A stretch of 64,000 bases of DNA from Candidatus Rhodoblastus alkanivorans (GCF_022760755.1 NZ_JAIVFP010000001.1:2832001-2896000); one strand, 5' to 3'. Positions 18,801-26,502 are shown, numbered from the stretch's first letter. The notes: generated from the letters alone by a model not told the origin. Program-made: numbers and translations.

Positions 18801-20268
18801 GCGGCTCGCCGACCGTCTCGGCGCCGCCAAGAAGCAGCACGCCGCCCTCGCGCAGCGCGAAATGGAACAAAGCCATGACTTTCGCCTGCGCCTCCGGACC
18901 CAGATAGATCAGCAGGTTGCGGCAGGACACGAAATCGAGACGCGAGAACGGTGGGTCGGCCAGCAAATCCTGCACGGTGAAGACCACGTCCGCGCGCAAT
19001 TCGGGCAATATTCTGTAGCCCCGCTCCTCCTTGACGAAGAAACGCGCCAGCCGCTCCGCCGACACGTCGGCCTCGATCGACGCCGGATAGAAGCCCTCGC
19101 GCGCTTGCGCCACGGCGTCGGCGTCGATATCCGAGGCGAAGACCTGAAGCTTGACATTCTTGTTGGCGGCGGCGATCGCCTCGCGGAAAAGCATGGCGAG
19201 GGAATAGGTTTCCTCGCCGGAGCTGCATCCCGCGATCCAGATCCGCAATGGCTGGTCCGCCGGTTGATCGGCGACGAGGCCTGGAATGACTTTCTCGGCG
19301 AGAAATTCGAATACTGTCGGGTCGCGGAAAAAACGTGTGACGTTGATCAGCAGGTCCTTGGCCAGAAGATCGAGCTCCTCCGGATCGCCACGCAACTTTT
19401 GCAGATAAAGAACCATGCCGCCGGTTTGGAGCGCCATCCGGCGTTCGATCCGGCGCTGCAACGTCCCCTGCTTGTACGGCCTGAAATCATGCGCCGTCTT
19501 TGTGTGCAAAAGGTCGATGATCTCCGCCAGCCAATCCCGTGCCGATTCCTGCGCCGGCGCATTTCTCCCCGCGCGCGCGTCATATTTGAGGATCGCTTCG
19601 GGAATTTTCGCCGCCGGCAGCACGAGATCCACCGCGCCAGTCAGGATCGCATTGCGCGGCATCCCGTCATATCCGGCTTCTTCCGGGTCCTGCGCAATGA
19701 CCAGCCCGCCTTGTTCCATGATCGCCTTCAGGCCCGAACTGCCGTCGGTGCCCGTTCCCGAAAGGACGACGCAAATGGCGCGGGCGGCATATTCCTCGGC
19801 CAGGGAATGCAGCAGGAAATCGAAGGGCCGCCGCGCGCCGTGACGATCCCGCGGTTGCGAAAGGCGCAAGGCGCCGGCCTTGACCGAGAGATAGGACCCC
19901 GGCGGAATGACATAAAGATGCTCGCGCTCGATCTTCAGGCCGTCGGTCGCCTGACAGACTTGCATCGAGGTATGGCCGGCCAGCAGCTCCACCAGCATGC
20001 TTTCATGGGTCGGATCGAGATGCTGGACCAGAATGAAGGCAAAGCCGGCGTGGGGAGGCAGCGCGTCCAGCACCTTCCTGCAGGCGTCGAGCCCCCCGGC
20101 GGAGGCGCCGACCGCCACGACCGGAAACGACTCGGCCTTGGCGGCGGGCCGCTGTTCCGGCTCGCTTGAAGGCGCCTCGGACTTTTTTGCGGAGCGCTTT
20201 CGAACATCTCGCATGCGAAACCTTCTCGGACGATCGCCCGCGCAGCCAATACTCGTGGATATTATCAC
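15856..20268 (-). CDS. CheB-CheR-PAS hybrid histidine kinase with two receivers and a FixJ-type HTH
   Basis: A 1470-residue signalling protein. In order it has a CheB-like methylesterase domain (about 48-235; VGASAGG, LVQHLDPTHES, VLSGTGTDGSSG) and a CheR-like methyltransferase domain (about 250-505; SAM motif IAGCSSGEETYSL, SCRNLLIYL). A long coiled coil follows (about 673-753; repeated NEEL/SKEEL heptads), then a PAS domain (about 755-870). A histidine kinase comes next (H-box SHDLRQPLQTL, His near 894; NLLSNALKYT; DTGIGIPDEE; GLGLGLSIV). Two receivers follow, with Asp in ILADFNLP near 1181 and in LLIDAYLPG near 1322. It ends in a LuxR/FixJ helix-turn-helix (about 1411-1470; LTPRQKQVMEMVLAGHPSKNIA, ISQRTVENHRA). 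CheB/CheR-fused kinases are known in soil alphaproteobacteria. Kinase, relay and DNA-binding output in one chain is less common. The GTG at 20268 has GGGAGG upstream; ATG 20214 is an alternative with AGAAGG. A (CCCTGG)4 tract at 18665-18688 encodes a Gln-Gly repeat. Confidence 0.9.
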   Translation of the reverse strand: MIISTSIGCAGDRPRRFRMRDVRKRSAKKSEAPSSEPEQRPAAKAESFPVVAVGASAGGLDACRKVLDALPPHAGFAFILVQHLDPTHESMLVELLAGHTSMQVCQATDGLKIEREHLYVIPPGSYLSVKAGALRLSQPRDRHGARRPFDFLLHSLAEEYAARAICVVLSGTGTDGSSGLKAIMEQGGLVIAQDPEEAGYDGMPRNAILTGAVDLVLPAAKIPEAILKYDARAGRNAPAQESARDWLAEIIDLLHTKTAHDFRPYKQGTLQRRIERRMALQTGGMVLYLQKLRGDPEELDLLAKDLLINVTRFFRDPTVFEFLAEKVIPGLVADQPADQPLRIWIAGCSSGEETYSLAMLFREAIAAANKNVKLQVFASDIDADAVAQAREGFYPASIEADVSAERLARFFVKEERGYRILPELRADVVFTVQDLLADPPFSRLDFVSCRNLLIYLGPEAQAKVMALFHFALREGGVLLLGGAETVGEPHGCFTAISKSERIFRHTARGRPGDFGFLGGDGVRIPARQGQGQGQGRAPTRETILAELCRRLVLEHYTPAAVLINRKNERLFSLGPTDRYLFVPPGQPTHDLLATARQGLGAKLRSAIQRVFQENAPVTVAGCRVDHDGGTICFSLSARRVESEGEELALICFLDEATQERRQGGAVAPGDVSRIAELEQELETTRIELQGAIRNLEISGEEQKAINEEALSVNEELQSTNEELLTSKEELQSLNEELTALNNQLQETLDRQRTTADDLQNVLYSTDVATIFLDAALKIRFFTPATRSLFNVIASDVGRPLADLASLVADSALLSDARAVLAKHLPIERQIEARSGAWYMRRILPYRTQGGGVEGVVITFADITDRKDASDALEAAKRKAEAADAAKSRFLAAASHDLRQPLQTLALLQGLLTRAVESERERQLVARIGETLGGMTGMLNALLDINQIEAGAIRSEMALFPVNDLLVKLHDEFTYQAHAKALDLRVVSCGLSIFSDPRLLETMVRNLLSNALKYTKSGKVLLGCRRRKGMLSIEVWDTGIGIPDEEIQAIFVEYHQVGNEARERSLGLGLGLSIVRRIGNLLGHRVRVRSHDGHGSVFSIEVALPQVAAPPELPEPGPDFGPASGEKAARKGAILVVEDDPELRELLAASLSEEGHRMARAYDGSEAMQLIEREDFRPDVILADFNLPNRMNGLEVVAKVREKLHRAVPAIILTGDISTRTLRAIADADCVLLNKPVKLDDVTRAVQRALASKHAPPRAKLQRPVETVEVPRPPVIYVVDDDSHIRATIRSVLEDDGRTVEDFADCEAFLKAYRPGREACLLIDAYLPGMSGLELLRRLNDEGHRLPAIMITGNADVTMAVQAIKAGASDFIEKPVGRDELLACVEHALEHSQDESKLIAWREDAASHLEGLTPRQKQVMEMVLAGHPSKNIAADLGISQRTVENHRAAIMKRTGVKSLPALARLAVAAEN

Positions 20269-20311
20269 CTAAACGCCACCTCCCCCGCCGATTTTTTTGC
20301 TCGTCGGCGCA

Positions 20312-20356
20312 TGAGTAGTTTCCGACTCTGCGCGGGCCCGGCCCGCCGCCTATGCT
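20312..20356 (+). promoter_or_regulatory. Stress-box promoter copy 1 (response regulator)
   Basis: Box TGAGTAGTTTCCGA at 20312-20325, -35-like CTGCGC at 20328-20333 and -10-like TATGCT at 20351-20356, 79 bp before the response regulator ATG. It lies in the intergenic region shared with the divergent hybrid kinase gene. Confidence 0.65.
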
Positions 20357-20434
20357 GAGGATCGGCAGGATCGCCACCGACGCGGAATGGGGATCGCGCG
20401 CCAACCCAAGCGCAGCACCCGAGGGAATCGCCTC

Positions 20435-20797
20435 ATGAAAAAACTGCGCGTGATGATCGTGGAAGACGACGGAATTATCGCCAAGCTGCTCGCCGAACTG
20501 ATCGAGGCGCTCGGGCATGAGGTTTGCGCCATCGAGTCCGGCGAGAGCGGCGCCGTAGCCGCCGCCCGTCGATCCAAGCCGGATCTGATGATCGTCGACG
20601 CGCATTTGCAGGATGGCAGCGGCATCGGCGCCGTCGAGACGATCACGGATATCGATCCCGTTCCGCATATTTTCGTCAGCGGGAACCCGTCCGCGGTCAA
20701 GCTTTTGAAGCCAAACGCAACCGTGCTGCAAAAGCCCTATTTCGAACTCGATCTGCTGCTCGCCATCCAGTCGGCGCTCGGTACTGCGGCGCCCTGA
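20435..20797 (+). CDS. Single-domain response regulator (CheY-like)
   Basis: A 120-residue stand-alone receiver: acidic pair IVEDDGIIAK, phospho-acceptor Asp in LMIVDAHLQDGSG (about residue 53), Ser in FVSGNPS and the conserved Lys in VLQKPY. It has no output domain, so it would act by phosphotransfer or protein contact. It is divergent from the hybrid kinase, the most likely partner. The start at 20435 is supported by GAGGGAA eight bases upstream. A stress-box promoter precedes it. Confidence 0.88.
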   Translation: MKKLRVMIVEDDGIIAKLLAELIEALGHEVCAIESGESGAVAAARRSKPDLMIVDAHLQDGSGIGAVETITDIDPVPHIFVSGNPSAVKLLKPNATVLQKPYFELDLLLAIQSALGTAAP

Positions 20798-20831
20798 ACG
20801 CGAGCGGTGTTTTCGCCTGACGCATGCGGCG

Positions 20832-20877
20832 TGAGTAATTTCCGACGCTGCCGCCAGCGGCGTCGGTCGCCTAGGGT
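20832..20877 (+). promoter_or_regulatory. Stress-box promoter copy 2 (dps)
   Basis: Box TGAGTAATTTCCGA at 20832-20845, CTGCCG at 20848-20853 and -10-like TAGGGT at 20872-20877, about 100 bp upstream of dps. Confidence 0.65.
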
Positions 20878-20977
20878 CCGACGTCATCGAGAGGATCTCG
20901 TTACGGCCCCTTGCCGAACGTCATGCCGGGCTGCTCGCGCCGCCGGCGCCTTTGCCCCTCAATCTGGAGACCCTGCC

Positions 20978-21457
20978 ATGCAGCCGACACGCAACACTTT
21001 ATCGGAAAACATCCGCGCTCAATCCGTTGGGCTCCTGAACAAGCATCTGGCGGCGGCGATCGATCTGCAGGCGCAAATGAAACAGGCGCATTGGAACGTG
21101 CGCGGGCCGGGTTTCATCGCCATTCACATGCTGTTCGACAAGGTCGCCATTGAGGCCGCCGGCTATGCCGATCTCATCGCCGAGCGCGCCGGCGGGTTGG
21201 GCGGGACCGCGCAGGGCACAGTGCAGAATGCGGCGGAACGCACTTTTCTCACGCGCTATCCGTTCGGAATCGCAAATGAAAAGGACCATGTCTTCGCCGT
21301 TTCGGGCGCCCTTGCGGCCTTTGGCGAATCGACGCGTGACGCCATCACCGAGGCGGCGACATACGGCGATCCGGAGACAGCCGATCTGTTCACCGGGATT
21401 TCGCGCGGCGTCGATCAACAGCTCTGGCTCGTCGAATCCCATATGGCTCCGCAATGA
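20978..21457 (+). CDS. dps: Dps-family DNA-binding ferritin
   Basis: A 159-residue ferritin-like four-helix protein with the Dps ferroxidase signature QAHWNVRGPGF...FDKVAIEAAGYADLIAER (His, then Asp and Glu). Dps dodecamers oxidise and store iron with hydrogen peroxide and protect DNA in stress and stationary phase. The ATG at 20978 is chosen because CTGGAG lies just upstream and the product then starts like Dps proteins (MQPTRNTLSENIR). A frame upstream of it is not conserved. The last four bases overlap the next small frame. The stress-box promoter upstream agrees with a stress role. Confidence 0.92.
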   Translation: MQPTRNTLSENIRAQSVGLLNKHLAAAIDLQAQMKQAHWNVRGPGFIAIHMLFDKVAIEAAGYADLIAERAGGLGGTAQGTVQNAAERTFLTRYPFGIANEKDHVFAVSGALAAFGESTRDAITEAATYGDPETADLFTGISRGVDQQLWLVESHMAPQ

Positions 21458-21633
21458 ACGAGCGCCTGTCGGCCAGAAGGCCTTTTGAAGTGTCGGTCGA
21501 GCGCCTGGGGCGCTGCCACATGGTCACGTTGCAATTCGCGAATTCGCACGAGCGCGAGGCTTCAACGCAAGTCGAGGCGCAAATCGCCGCTTGGGTGAAT
21601 GAAGGCGGCGCCGGCGGCGAAGTCAGGCGATGA
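21454..21633 (+). CDS. Small protein overlapping the end of dps
   Basis: A 59-residue frame starting in an ATGA overlap with the dps stop, which suggests translational coupling. The product (MNERLSARRPFEVSVERLGR and onward) is charged, with no signal peptide or membrane segment. I do not recognise it. Confidence 0.45.
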   Translation: MNERLSARRPFEVSVERLGRCHMVTLQFANSHEREASTQVEAQIAAWVNEGGAGGEVRR

Positions 21634-21793
21634 GGGGGCGGAGAAATCCGAACGCCCGACCTTTGCGGGTATCGCCGATCTGGCCGATGAATTCGTGCGG
21701 CTCCATGGTTCCTCTCCGCTGACCATCGACGTTCGATTCCGGGCCGCCGGCGTCGGCGTCCCGCGCTTCGATGGGGGCGTTGGGCGGCGTTGA
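21599..21793 (+). CDS. Possible small coupled reading frame
   Basis: A 64-residue frame (MKAAPAAKSGDEGAEKSERP then FAGIADLADEFVRLHGSS) overlaps the previous small frame by 35 bases and ends at TGA overlapping the next ATG. The family is unknown. The only support is the chain of overlaps and the lack of any other gene in 21634-21950. Confidence 0.3.
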   Translation: MKAAPAAKSGDEGAEKSERPTFAGIADLADEFVRLHGSSPLTIDVRFRAAGVGVPRFDGGVGRR

Positions 21794-21942
21794 TGAAAGC
21801 AATGCCGTCGCAACTTCCGATCAAAACTCCCCTGCCGCCGACGCCTGAATACGGCCGCAAATTCAGCGCGCTCGACGGGTTTCGGGCGCCGAAGCGCGTT
21901 CGCGGACGACGAAGCATCCGGCTTTCATCAAACGGATTTTGA
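21793..21942 (+). CDS. Possible small basic protein
   Basis: A 49-residue frame (MKAMPSQLPIKTPLPPTPEY then GFRAPKRVRGRRSIRLS) starts in a TGATG overlap. The basic tail might bind nucleic acid, but no family is recognised and no clear ribosome binding site is seen. Confidence 0.3.
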   Translation: MKAMPSQLPIKTPLPPTPEYGRKFSALDGFRAPKRVRGRRSIRLSSNGF

Positions 21943-21950
21943 TCGGTTCC

Positions 21951-22709
21951 TCAGGAACGGCCGGGCCAGTCATAATGCTTGCGGAGATCCGCTTCATAGA
22001 CTGGATCGATGTCCCCGAGCGGGCTCCACGGCGGACTCGACCTGACCTGATCCCGGCTGACGTTCAGGCGAATTTCTCGTTCCGCCCAGGAGATTTCCTT
22101 CACGGCATGGGGTGATATGAGCACATGCTCGCCTGACCACCAGTTTCCAGTATCGACGACCAGGAACCGAATGCCCCAGCCGTCATCGTCGATCAGGAGG
22201 TCCCCGACCTTGCCGATCGCGCCGTCGCTGGCGAGGATGTGATAGCCGGCGATGGCGGCGACGCTGCGCAGATGTGGATCGCTGTCGTCGCGACTGATAG
22301 CGGGAGTCCCGGCGGCCGGCGGCGACCCGAAAAGCGGCGGCGCGGAAAAGCGCGAGGCGATCGGATTCTCGCTGAAATAGCTGTCGCCGACAATCGGCTC
22401 CCAATTGTAATAGTCGTAGAGATGGCGCTCCATCTGGGTCGATACCGGTTCGTGCTCGGAAAGCTCCGGGCTAGCCTCGACCTGCGCCCGGGTCAGGGCG
22501 GCCGGCAGTTCCCGACGGTCGTGCTCCGCTTTGCCGAGCGCCGTCGGAAGCAAAAGGACCTTGCGCCCCGTCAGCCAATTTCCGGTGTCGACGACCAGCC
22601 AGCGCACCAGCCATGTCCTGTCGTCGAACAGGAAATCGGAAATGCTTCCGATCGCTCCGTCGCTCGCCTCTATGGCGTATCCCTTCAGGGTCGATCCGAG
22701 CTTGAGCAT
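21951..22709 (-). CDS. Protein with two PRC-barrel domains
   Basis: A 252-residue protein with two PRC-barrel repeats. Repeat 1 (about 10-90) reads GYAIEASDGAIGSISDFLFD and WLVRWLVVDTGNWLTGRKVL. Repeat 2 (about 150-235) reads GYHILASDGAIGKVGDLLID and IRFLVVDTGNWWSGEHVLIS. The linker is proline and serine rich. Such proteins are common in stress loci of soil bacteria, but their biochemical role is not established. There is no signal peptide, so it is probably cytoplasmic or membrane-peripheral. The stress-box promoter at 22747-22793 reads into it. Confidence 0.82.
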   Translation of the reverse strand: MLKLGSTLKGYAIEASDGAIGSISDFLFDDRTWLVRWLVVDTGNWLTGRKVLLLPTALGKAEHDRRELPAALTRAQVEASPELSEHEPVSTQMERHLYDYYNWEPIVGDSYFSENPIASRFSAPPLFGSPPAAGTPAISRDDSDPHLRSVAAIAGYHILASDGAIGKVGDLLIDDDGWGIRFLVVDTGNWWSGEHVLISPHAVKEISWAEREIRLNVSRDQVRSSPPWSPLGDIDPVYEADLRKHYDWPGRS

Positions 22710-22746
22710 TGTTGAGGCCTTGCCTTCTGCATTCTCTATCCGTCGG

Positions 22747-22793
22747 ACGATAAGCGTTGACGCTCATGCGACGACAGACTCGGAAACTACTCA
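22747..22793 (-). promoter_or_regulatory. Stress-box promoter copy 3 (PRC-barrel gene)
   Basis: On the minus strand: box TGAGTAGTTTCCGA (22793-22780), CTGTCG (22777-22772) and -10-like TATCGT (22752-22747), 37 bp before the PRC-barrel start. Confidence 0.65.
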
Positions 22794-22861
22794 GAGAAAA
22801 TATCGCTATCGTTTTCAGGTGCTTCGGGGGCATCCTGATAGGAATGGGCGCGCGGAAACGT

Positions 22862-23098
22862 TCAGATTCCAGGCTCTTCCCGCTCCTCGAAGCCCCGGCA
22901 GGATTGATCGAAGGCGGAGAGGACGTCTTCCAGATAATCCGGCAACATGGGAAGCCTCAGCAAATATTTGGCGATGTCGATCTCGCGCCCCTCGCGGGCT
23001 TCCTTGAGCGCCGCTCGCGCCAATCGGAAGCCTCGAAATCGCCTCGTCCGACCAAAATTCGCGATCGGCTCGACCCGGAAGCTGAAACCATGGGTCAA
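22862..23098 (-). CDS. Hypothetical protein
   Basis: A 78-residue frame from a TTG start. Residues 40-70 (DIAKYLLRLPMLPDYLEDVL) read like a real helical segment and codon use is reasonable, but the start lacks a clear ribosome binding site and I do not recognise the family. It lies upstream of, and in the same direction as, the PRC-barrel gene. Confidence 0.38.
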   Translation of the reverse strand: MTHGFSFRVEPIANFGRTRRFRGFRLARAALKEAREGREIDIAKYLLRLPMLPDYLEDVLSAFDQSCRGFEEREEPGI

Positions 23099-23383
23099 AC
23101 CGCCGATAGGCGATCCGTGCTCGACGCCATCATAAAAAAGCCACTCGCCGGGATGCGACTAGAGACTGGCCGGAGAACGATATTTTTGCACAATTGTCGC
23201 TCTAATGCGTTCGCAGTCCAGCCATGGATTTTTTGACCTTTCCGGGCGGAGGCATGCTGAAAGGAAACATAATTCGTATGAGCTGCTGCCGGTTTCGTGG
23301 TTCGATAGGCTCGATCATGCGCCACCGTTCCGCCAAAACTTGAATTGCTTCCGAATATGAGCCTCGAAAGGCCGAAAACGAGC

Positions 23384-23668
23384 ATGAAATCCGATCAGAA
23401 CAGCCTGTTTCGCAACGGTTTCCCCAAGGGCCGCCGCGAGTCCAGCCCGCACGAGCGTTCCTATGAGTCCAATGGTCCGGACGTCAAGATCCGTGGCGGC
23501 GCGCAACAGGTGGCGGAAAAATATCTTCAACTGGCGCGCGACGCTTTCACTGGCAATGATCCTGTCGCCGCGGAGAATCTTCTCCAGCACGCCGAACATT
23601 ATTTCCGGCTGACGGCGGAGGCCCGGTCCGAGCCATCCAGGCTTTCGGACGCCGGCCGGGTCGACTGA
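23384..23668 (+). CDS. Short DUF4167-domain protein
   Basis: A 94-residue protein whose core (RSYESNGPDVKIRGGAQQVA, EKYLQLARDA, AAENLLQHAEHYFRL) is the DUF4167 domain found at the N-terminus of alphaproteobacterial proteins. Full family members carry a long disordered, basic C-terminal part that is missing here. DUF4167 proteins are not biochemically characterised as far as I know. The frame is open from 23345; ATG 23357 and 23384 are both possible. Confidence 0.7.
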   Translation: MKSDQNSLFRNGFPKGRRESSPHERSYESNGPDVKIRGGAQQVAEKYLQLARDAFTGNDPVAAENLLQHAEHYFRLTAEARSEPSRLSDAGRVD

Positions 23669-23742
23669 GACATCGGCGCCCGCGCGACGTCAAAAAAAGC
23701 GGCCCGATGAGGCGGCCTTTTCCTATCAAGCATGACCGGAAC

Positions 23743-24096
23743 CTATTGAATCACATCGAGGATGCGATGGGTCCGCGGATCGACCAGCACGGTCTGATCG
23801 TTGACGATGGCGTAGCGATAATCCTGCACGCCATATTCGGAAGGAACCTCATAATAGCTCACCCTGCTATCGGTGTGTTCGGCGCCGATCGAGACCGCGT
23901 GACCATAGGCGTAGGAGCGATGGTGTTCGTGAACCGCGTAATCCCTGAAACGGGGCCGCTGGTCCAAGCCGAGCACGCCAGCGACAGCCCCGCTGACGAC
24001 CCCGGCAGGCATGGGCCGATCGGCTCGGGAAGCACTCACGCCATTTGCAAGAAATATTATGAATGTATAATATAAATTGTATTTCGCGTTCTCCAA
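23743..24096 (-). CDS. DUF1236-like exported protein
   Basis: The C-terminal part (YYEVPSEYGVQDYRYAIVND, QTVLVDPRTHRILDVIQ) is the DUF1236 pattern of small secreted alphaproteobacterial proteins. The N-terminus (LYYTFIIFLANGVSASRA) could be a signal peptide, but the region is AT-rich and only a TTG at 24096 is available as start, with no good ribosome binding site in place. The 5' end may be truncated or replaced. Function is unknown, probably in the periplasm or envelope. Confidence 0.55.
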   Translation of the reverse strand: MENAKYNLYYTFIIFLANGVSASRADRPMPAGVVSGAVAGVLGLDQRPRFRDYAVHEHHRSYAYGHAVSIGAEHTDSRVSYYEVPSEYGVQDYRYAIVNDQTVLVDPRTHRILDVIQ

Positions 24097-24129
24097 AATA
24101 AATATTGCGAATTCCTATAAGCAAATACA

Positions 24130-25233
24130 TCAGCCAGACAGAAAATGGCCAAGCGCGGCGAGGGGCCTGATTCCGTCGCAGACGATTTTCGTGATCGCCA
24201 GCATCGGCACGGACAGGATCGCGCCGGGAATGCCCCACATCCAGAACCAGAACACGAACGAGAAGATTACGAGCACCGGATTGAGGGTGAATCGTCTCGC
24301 CAGAATCAACGGCGTCAATGTCTCGCCTTCTACAATGTGAATCGCCAGATAGAGTCCGGCCGGCGCCAGCGCGCCCCACAGTCCGTCGATGGTCAGCAAT
24401 CCGGCAAGGAGGAAGGCGAATGTACAGAGGGCGGGGCCGATGATCGGCGCGTAATTCAACAGAAAAGCCAAAGTGCCCCAAAGGATCGGGTCTCCTACCC
24501 CCGTAAGTTGCATGACCAGGGCCGTGGCGAAGCCGACGAGAGCGTTCATGACGGTGATGGTCGCCAGATAGGCGGAAATATCGCTTTCAATCTGTTGCGA
24601 GATGGCGATTGCCTGGCGCTTGGCGCGGAAACCCGGCAGAATTTCGACCAGCCGCCGCAGGAAGCTGTCGCCCGCCAAAAGCAGGAAATACAGAAACAAT
24701 ATTGTGGTGAACAATGCGTCCGCGAAGCTGCGGGCGCCCGCGAAAAGAAAAGACAACAATCCCGCGCCCACCAGGGGGCCGTTCGCGGCGTTCGGCGCGC
24801 CGGTCGAGCCGATATTTTCCACCTGCTGAAGGAAGTTACGCAACGTATTGATCGGGCCTCGAAAAAATCCGAGCCGTTCCTGCAGCCTGGAAACGCCCTC
24901 GGGAAGCTTGGCCGCCCAGGCGTTGGCCGGGCCGGCGATCGCTGCGCCCAGGGCGACGACCCCGCCCAACAGGGCCAGGATGATCAGCAGGGACGCGACG
25001 GTTCTGGGAACGTGCGCCCGCTCCAGCAGGCGCATCAGGGGTTGCAGCAGGAGTTTCAACGTTATGGCGAAGGCCAGGGGCAGGACGATTTCCCGCGCAA
25101 CATAGGCAGCCGTCAGCACGGCGAGCGCGAAAAGGCCACCAAGGAAAATCACCTGCGGTTCGGACGGCAACGGCATTTCCGACGGCGGCTCGGCCTCGGC
25201 GTTCGTTTCGGTCTCCCGATCCGTGTCAGTCAT
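24130..25233 (-). CDS. AI-2E family membrane transporter
   Basis: A 367-residue inner-membrane protein of the AI-2E (YdiK/TqsA/PerM) family. It has an acidic N-terminal tail, transmembrane pairs near 30-90, a long amphipathic loop (WAAKLPEGVSRLQERLGFF) and the C-terminal bundle with the family motif NYAPIIGPALCTFAFLLAG and PLILARRFTLNPVLVIFS. Family members export autoinducer-2 or exchange ions; the substrate here is unknown. ATG 25233 is chosen because upstream in-frame sequence is not conserved and overlaps the next gene region. It is probably cotranscribed with the small membrane protein upstream. Confidence 0.85.
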   Translation of the reverse strand: MTDTDRETETNAEAEPPSEMPLPSEPQVIFLGGLFALAVLTAAYVAREIVLPLAFAITLKLLLQPLMRLLERAHVPRTVASLLIILALLGGVVALGAAIAGPANAWAAKLPEGVSRLQERLGFFRGPINTLRNFLQQVENIGSTGAPNAANGPLVGAGLLSFLFAGARSFADALFTTILFLYFLLLAGDSFLRRLVEILPGFRAKRQAIAISQQIESDISAYLATITVMNALVGFATALVMQLTGVGDPILWGTLAFLLNYAPIIGPALCTFAFLLAGLLTIDGLWGALAPAGLYLAIHIVEGETLTPLILARRFTLNPVLVIFSFVFWFWMWGIPGAILSVPMLAITKIVCDGIRPLAALGHFLSG

Positions 25234-25271
25234 GCCGAAATCCTGTGCCGCTTTGCGCCGAAGGCAAAGGT

Positions 25272-25430
25272 TCAGTGGAGGCCGCCAAGGAGCCAGACGA
25301 CGACGAGGATCACCAGAACCGTGCCGAGAACGCCCCCAAGCCCCGCACCGCCGTAGCGGCCGTGCGCGTAATAGCCTCCGGCTGCGCCGAACAAGACGAT
25401 CAGGATGATGATGATCAGAAGAGTGCTCAT
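25272..25430 (-). CDS. Small glycine-rich membrane protein
   Basis: A 52-residue protein with two hydrophobic segments (STLLIIIILIVLFGAAGG and LGGVLGTVLVILVVVWLLGG) around a polar YYAHGRYGG loop. The layout resembles DUF3309 proteins such as the one at 27932-28087, but the sequence differs. The start at 25430 follows AAGGGCG. It lies downstream of stress-box copy 4, so it is probably a stress-induced inner-membrane peptide. Confidence 0.65.
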   Translation of the reverse strand: MSTLLIIIILIVLFGAAGGYYAHGRYGGAGLGGVLGTVLVILVVVWLLGGLH

Positions 25431-25548
25431 GGGACGCCCTTTCGTCAGGTCCAGCTTCGGCCTCGCCGCTGACACCGTCAAGATCGACACTTTTCCGGTC
25501 GTCTTGAATCAATATGCGAGGGGCGCAAAAGATCATTGCGTCGGGAAA

Positions 25549-25594
25549 ATGCTAGCGAAGAGAAGTTCCGCGCGGGAGCGCCGGAAACTACCTA
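25549..25594 (-). promoter_or_regulatory. Stress-box promoter copy 4 (small membrane protein, AI-2E)
   Basis: Minus strand: variant box TAGGTAGTTTCCGG (25594-25581), CTCCCG (25578-25573) and -10-like TAGCAT (25554-25549), about 118 bp upstream of the 25430 start. Confidence 0.55.
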
Positions 25595-25656
25595 TGCGGT
25601 ACGTGACGATGAGGTCGACGAGACTGCGTCGTCGAGCCGACGGACAGCGTGGGCGT

Positions 25657-26352
25657 TCATACTGTCGTGCCGAACAAGGCCCCGACGCCCGTCGTAAGCC
25701 CCATGGCCAGCGCGCCCCAGAATGTGACGCGCAAGACGCTCGGCCCCATTGGCGCGCCGCCCGATCGCGCCGCCAGGGCGCCGAGAATGGCGAGAAAGAC
25801 CAGGGACGCGGCGGCGACGAAAAGGATCAGCTCTGCCATGGGCGCCATCGCGGCAATGACGAGCGGCGCCGCCGCCCCGGCGGCGAAAGCTCCGGCCGAT
25901 GCGAAGGCCGCCTGAATCGGCCGCGCCCTGAGCGTTTCGGAAATGCCGAGCTCGTCGCGCGCATGGGCCCCAAGGGCGTCATGGGCCATGAGCTGCGCGG
26001 CGACGGTCTTGGCGAGCGCGGGATCGAGACCGCGCTCGACATAGATGTCGGCAAGCTCACGGTGTTCGCCATCATCGTTCGTCTTGAGTTCGAGACTCTC
26101 GCGCGCCAGATCGGCCTTTTCGGCGTCGGCTTGCGAATGAACCGACACATACTCGCCCGCCGCCATCGACATCGACCCGGCGACAAGTCCCGCCACGCCC
26201 GCGATCAGGATTGCGCTTCGTGTTCCGTGCGCGGCCGCCACGCCCAACACCAGGCTGGCTGTTGAGAGCAGCCCATCATTGGCGCCCAGGACCGAAGCCC
26301 GCAGCCAGCCGATATTTCCCGTCCAATGGCGTTCACCGTGCTGTCCGCGCAT
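25657..26352 (-). CDS. VIT1/CCC1-family iron or manganese transporter
   Basis: A 231-residue membrane protein of the VIT1/CCC1 family. The N-terminal helix pair contains WLRASVLGANDGLLSTASLV and SMAAGEYVSVHSQADAEKAD (family motif). An acidic cytoplasmic segment (about 80-140; HRELADIYVERGLDPALAK) and three C-terminal helices follow. Homologues move Fe(II) or Mn(II) out of the cytosol. It may cooperate with Dps in metal control under stress, which is inference. It is in the same direction as the Spy-like gene upstream. Confidence 0.85.
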   Translation of the reverse strand: MRGQHGERHWTGNIGWLRASVLGANDGLLSTASLVLGVAAAHGTRSAILIAGVAGLVAGSMSMAAGEYVSVHSQADAEKADLARESLELKTNDDGEHRELADIYVERGLDPALAKTVAAQLMAHDALGAHARDELGISETLRARPIQAAFASAGAFAAGAAAPLVIAAMAPMAELILFVAAASLVFLAILGALAARSGGAPMGPSVLRVTFWGALAMGLTTGVGALFGTTV

Positions 26353-26502
26353 TCCTGGTGTTTCCTTGCCGCCGGATGGCGTTCGGGCGCCCGGCGCATG
26401 ACCTGCCTGAAGGGAGGCTTTGTCGAGCCTCGTTGAAGCTTGCCGCCAGCCTAGTCTCGTCGTCCAGGCTCGCGCAACCGTCTTGATGGCGGTGAAATTG
26501 TT

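Noticed and set aside
22757-23236. 159-residue plus-strand frame
   Set aside because: It starts inside stress-box copy 3, has no ribosome binding site and no recognisable domain; the minus-strand frame at 22862-23098 is the better candidate.
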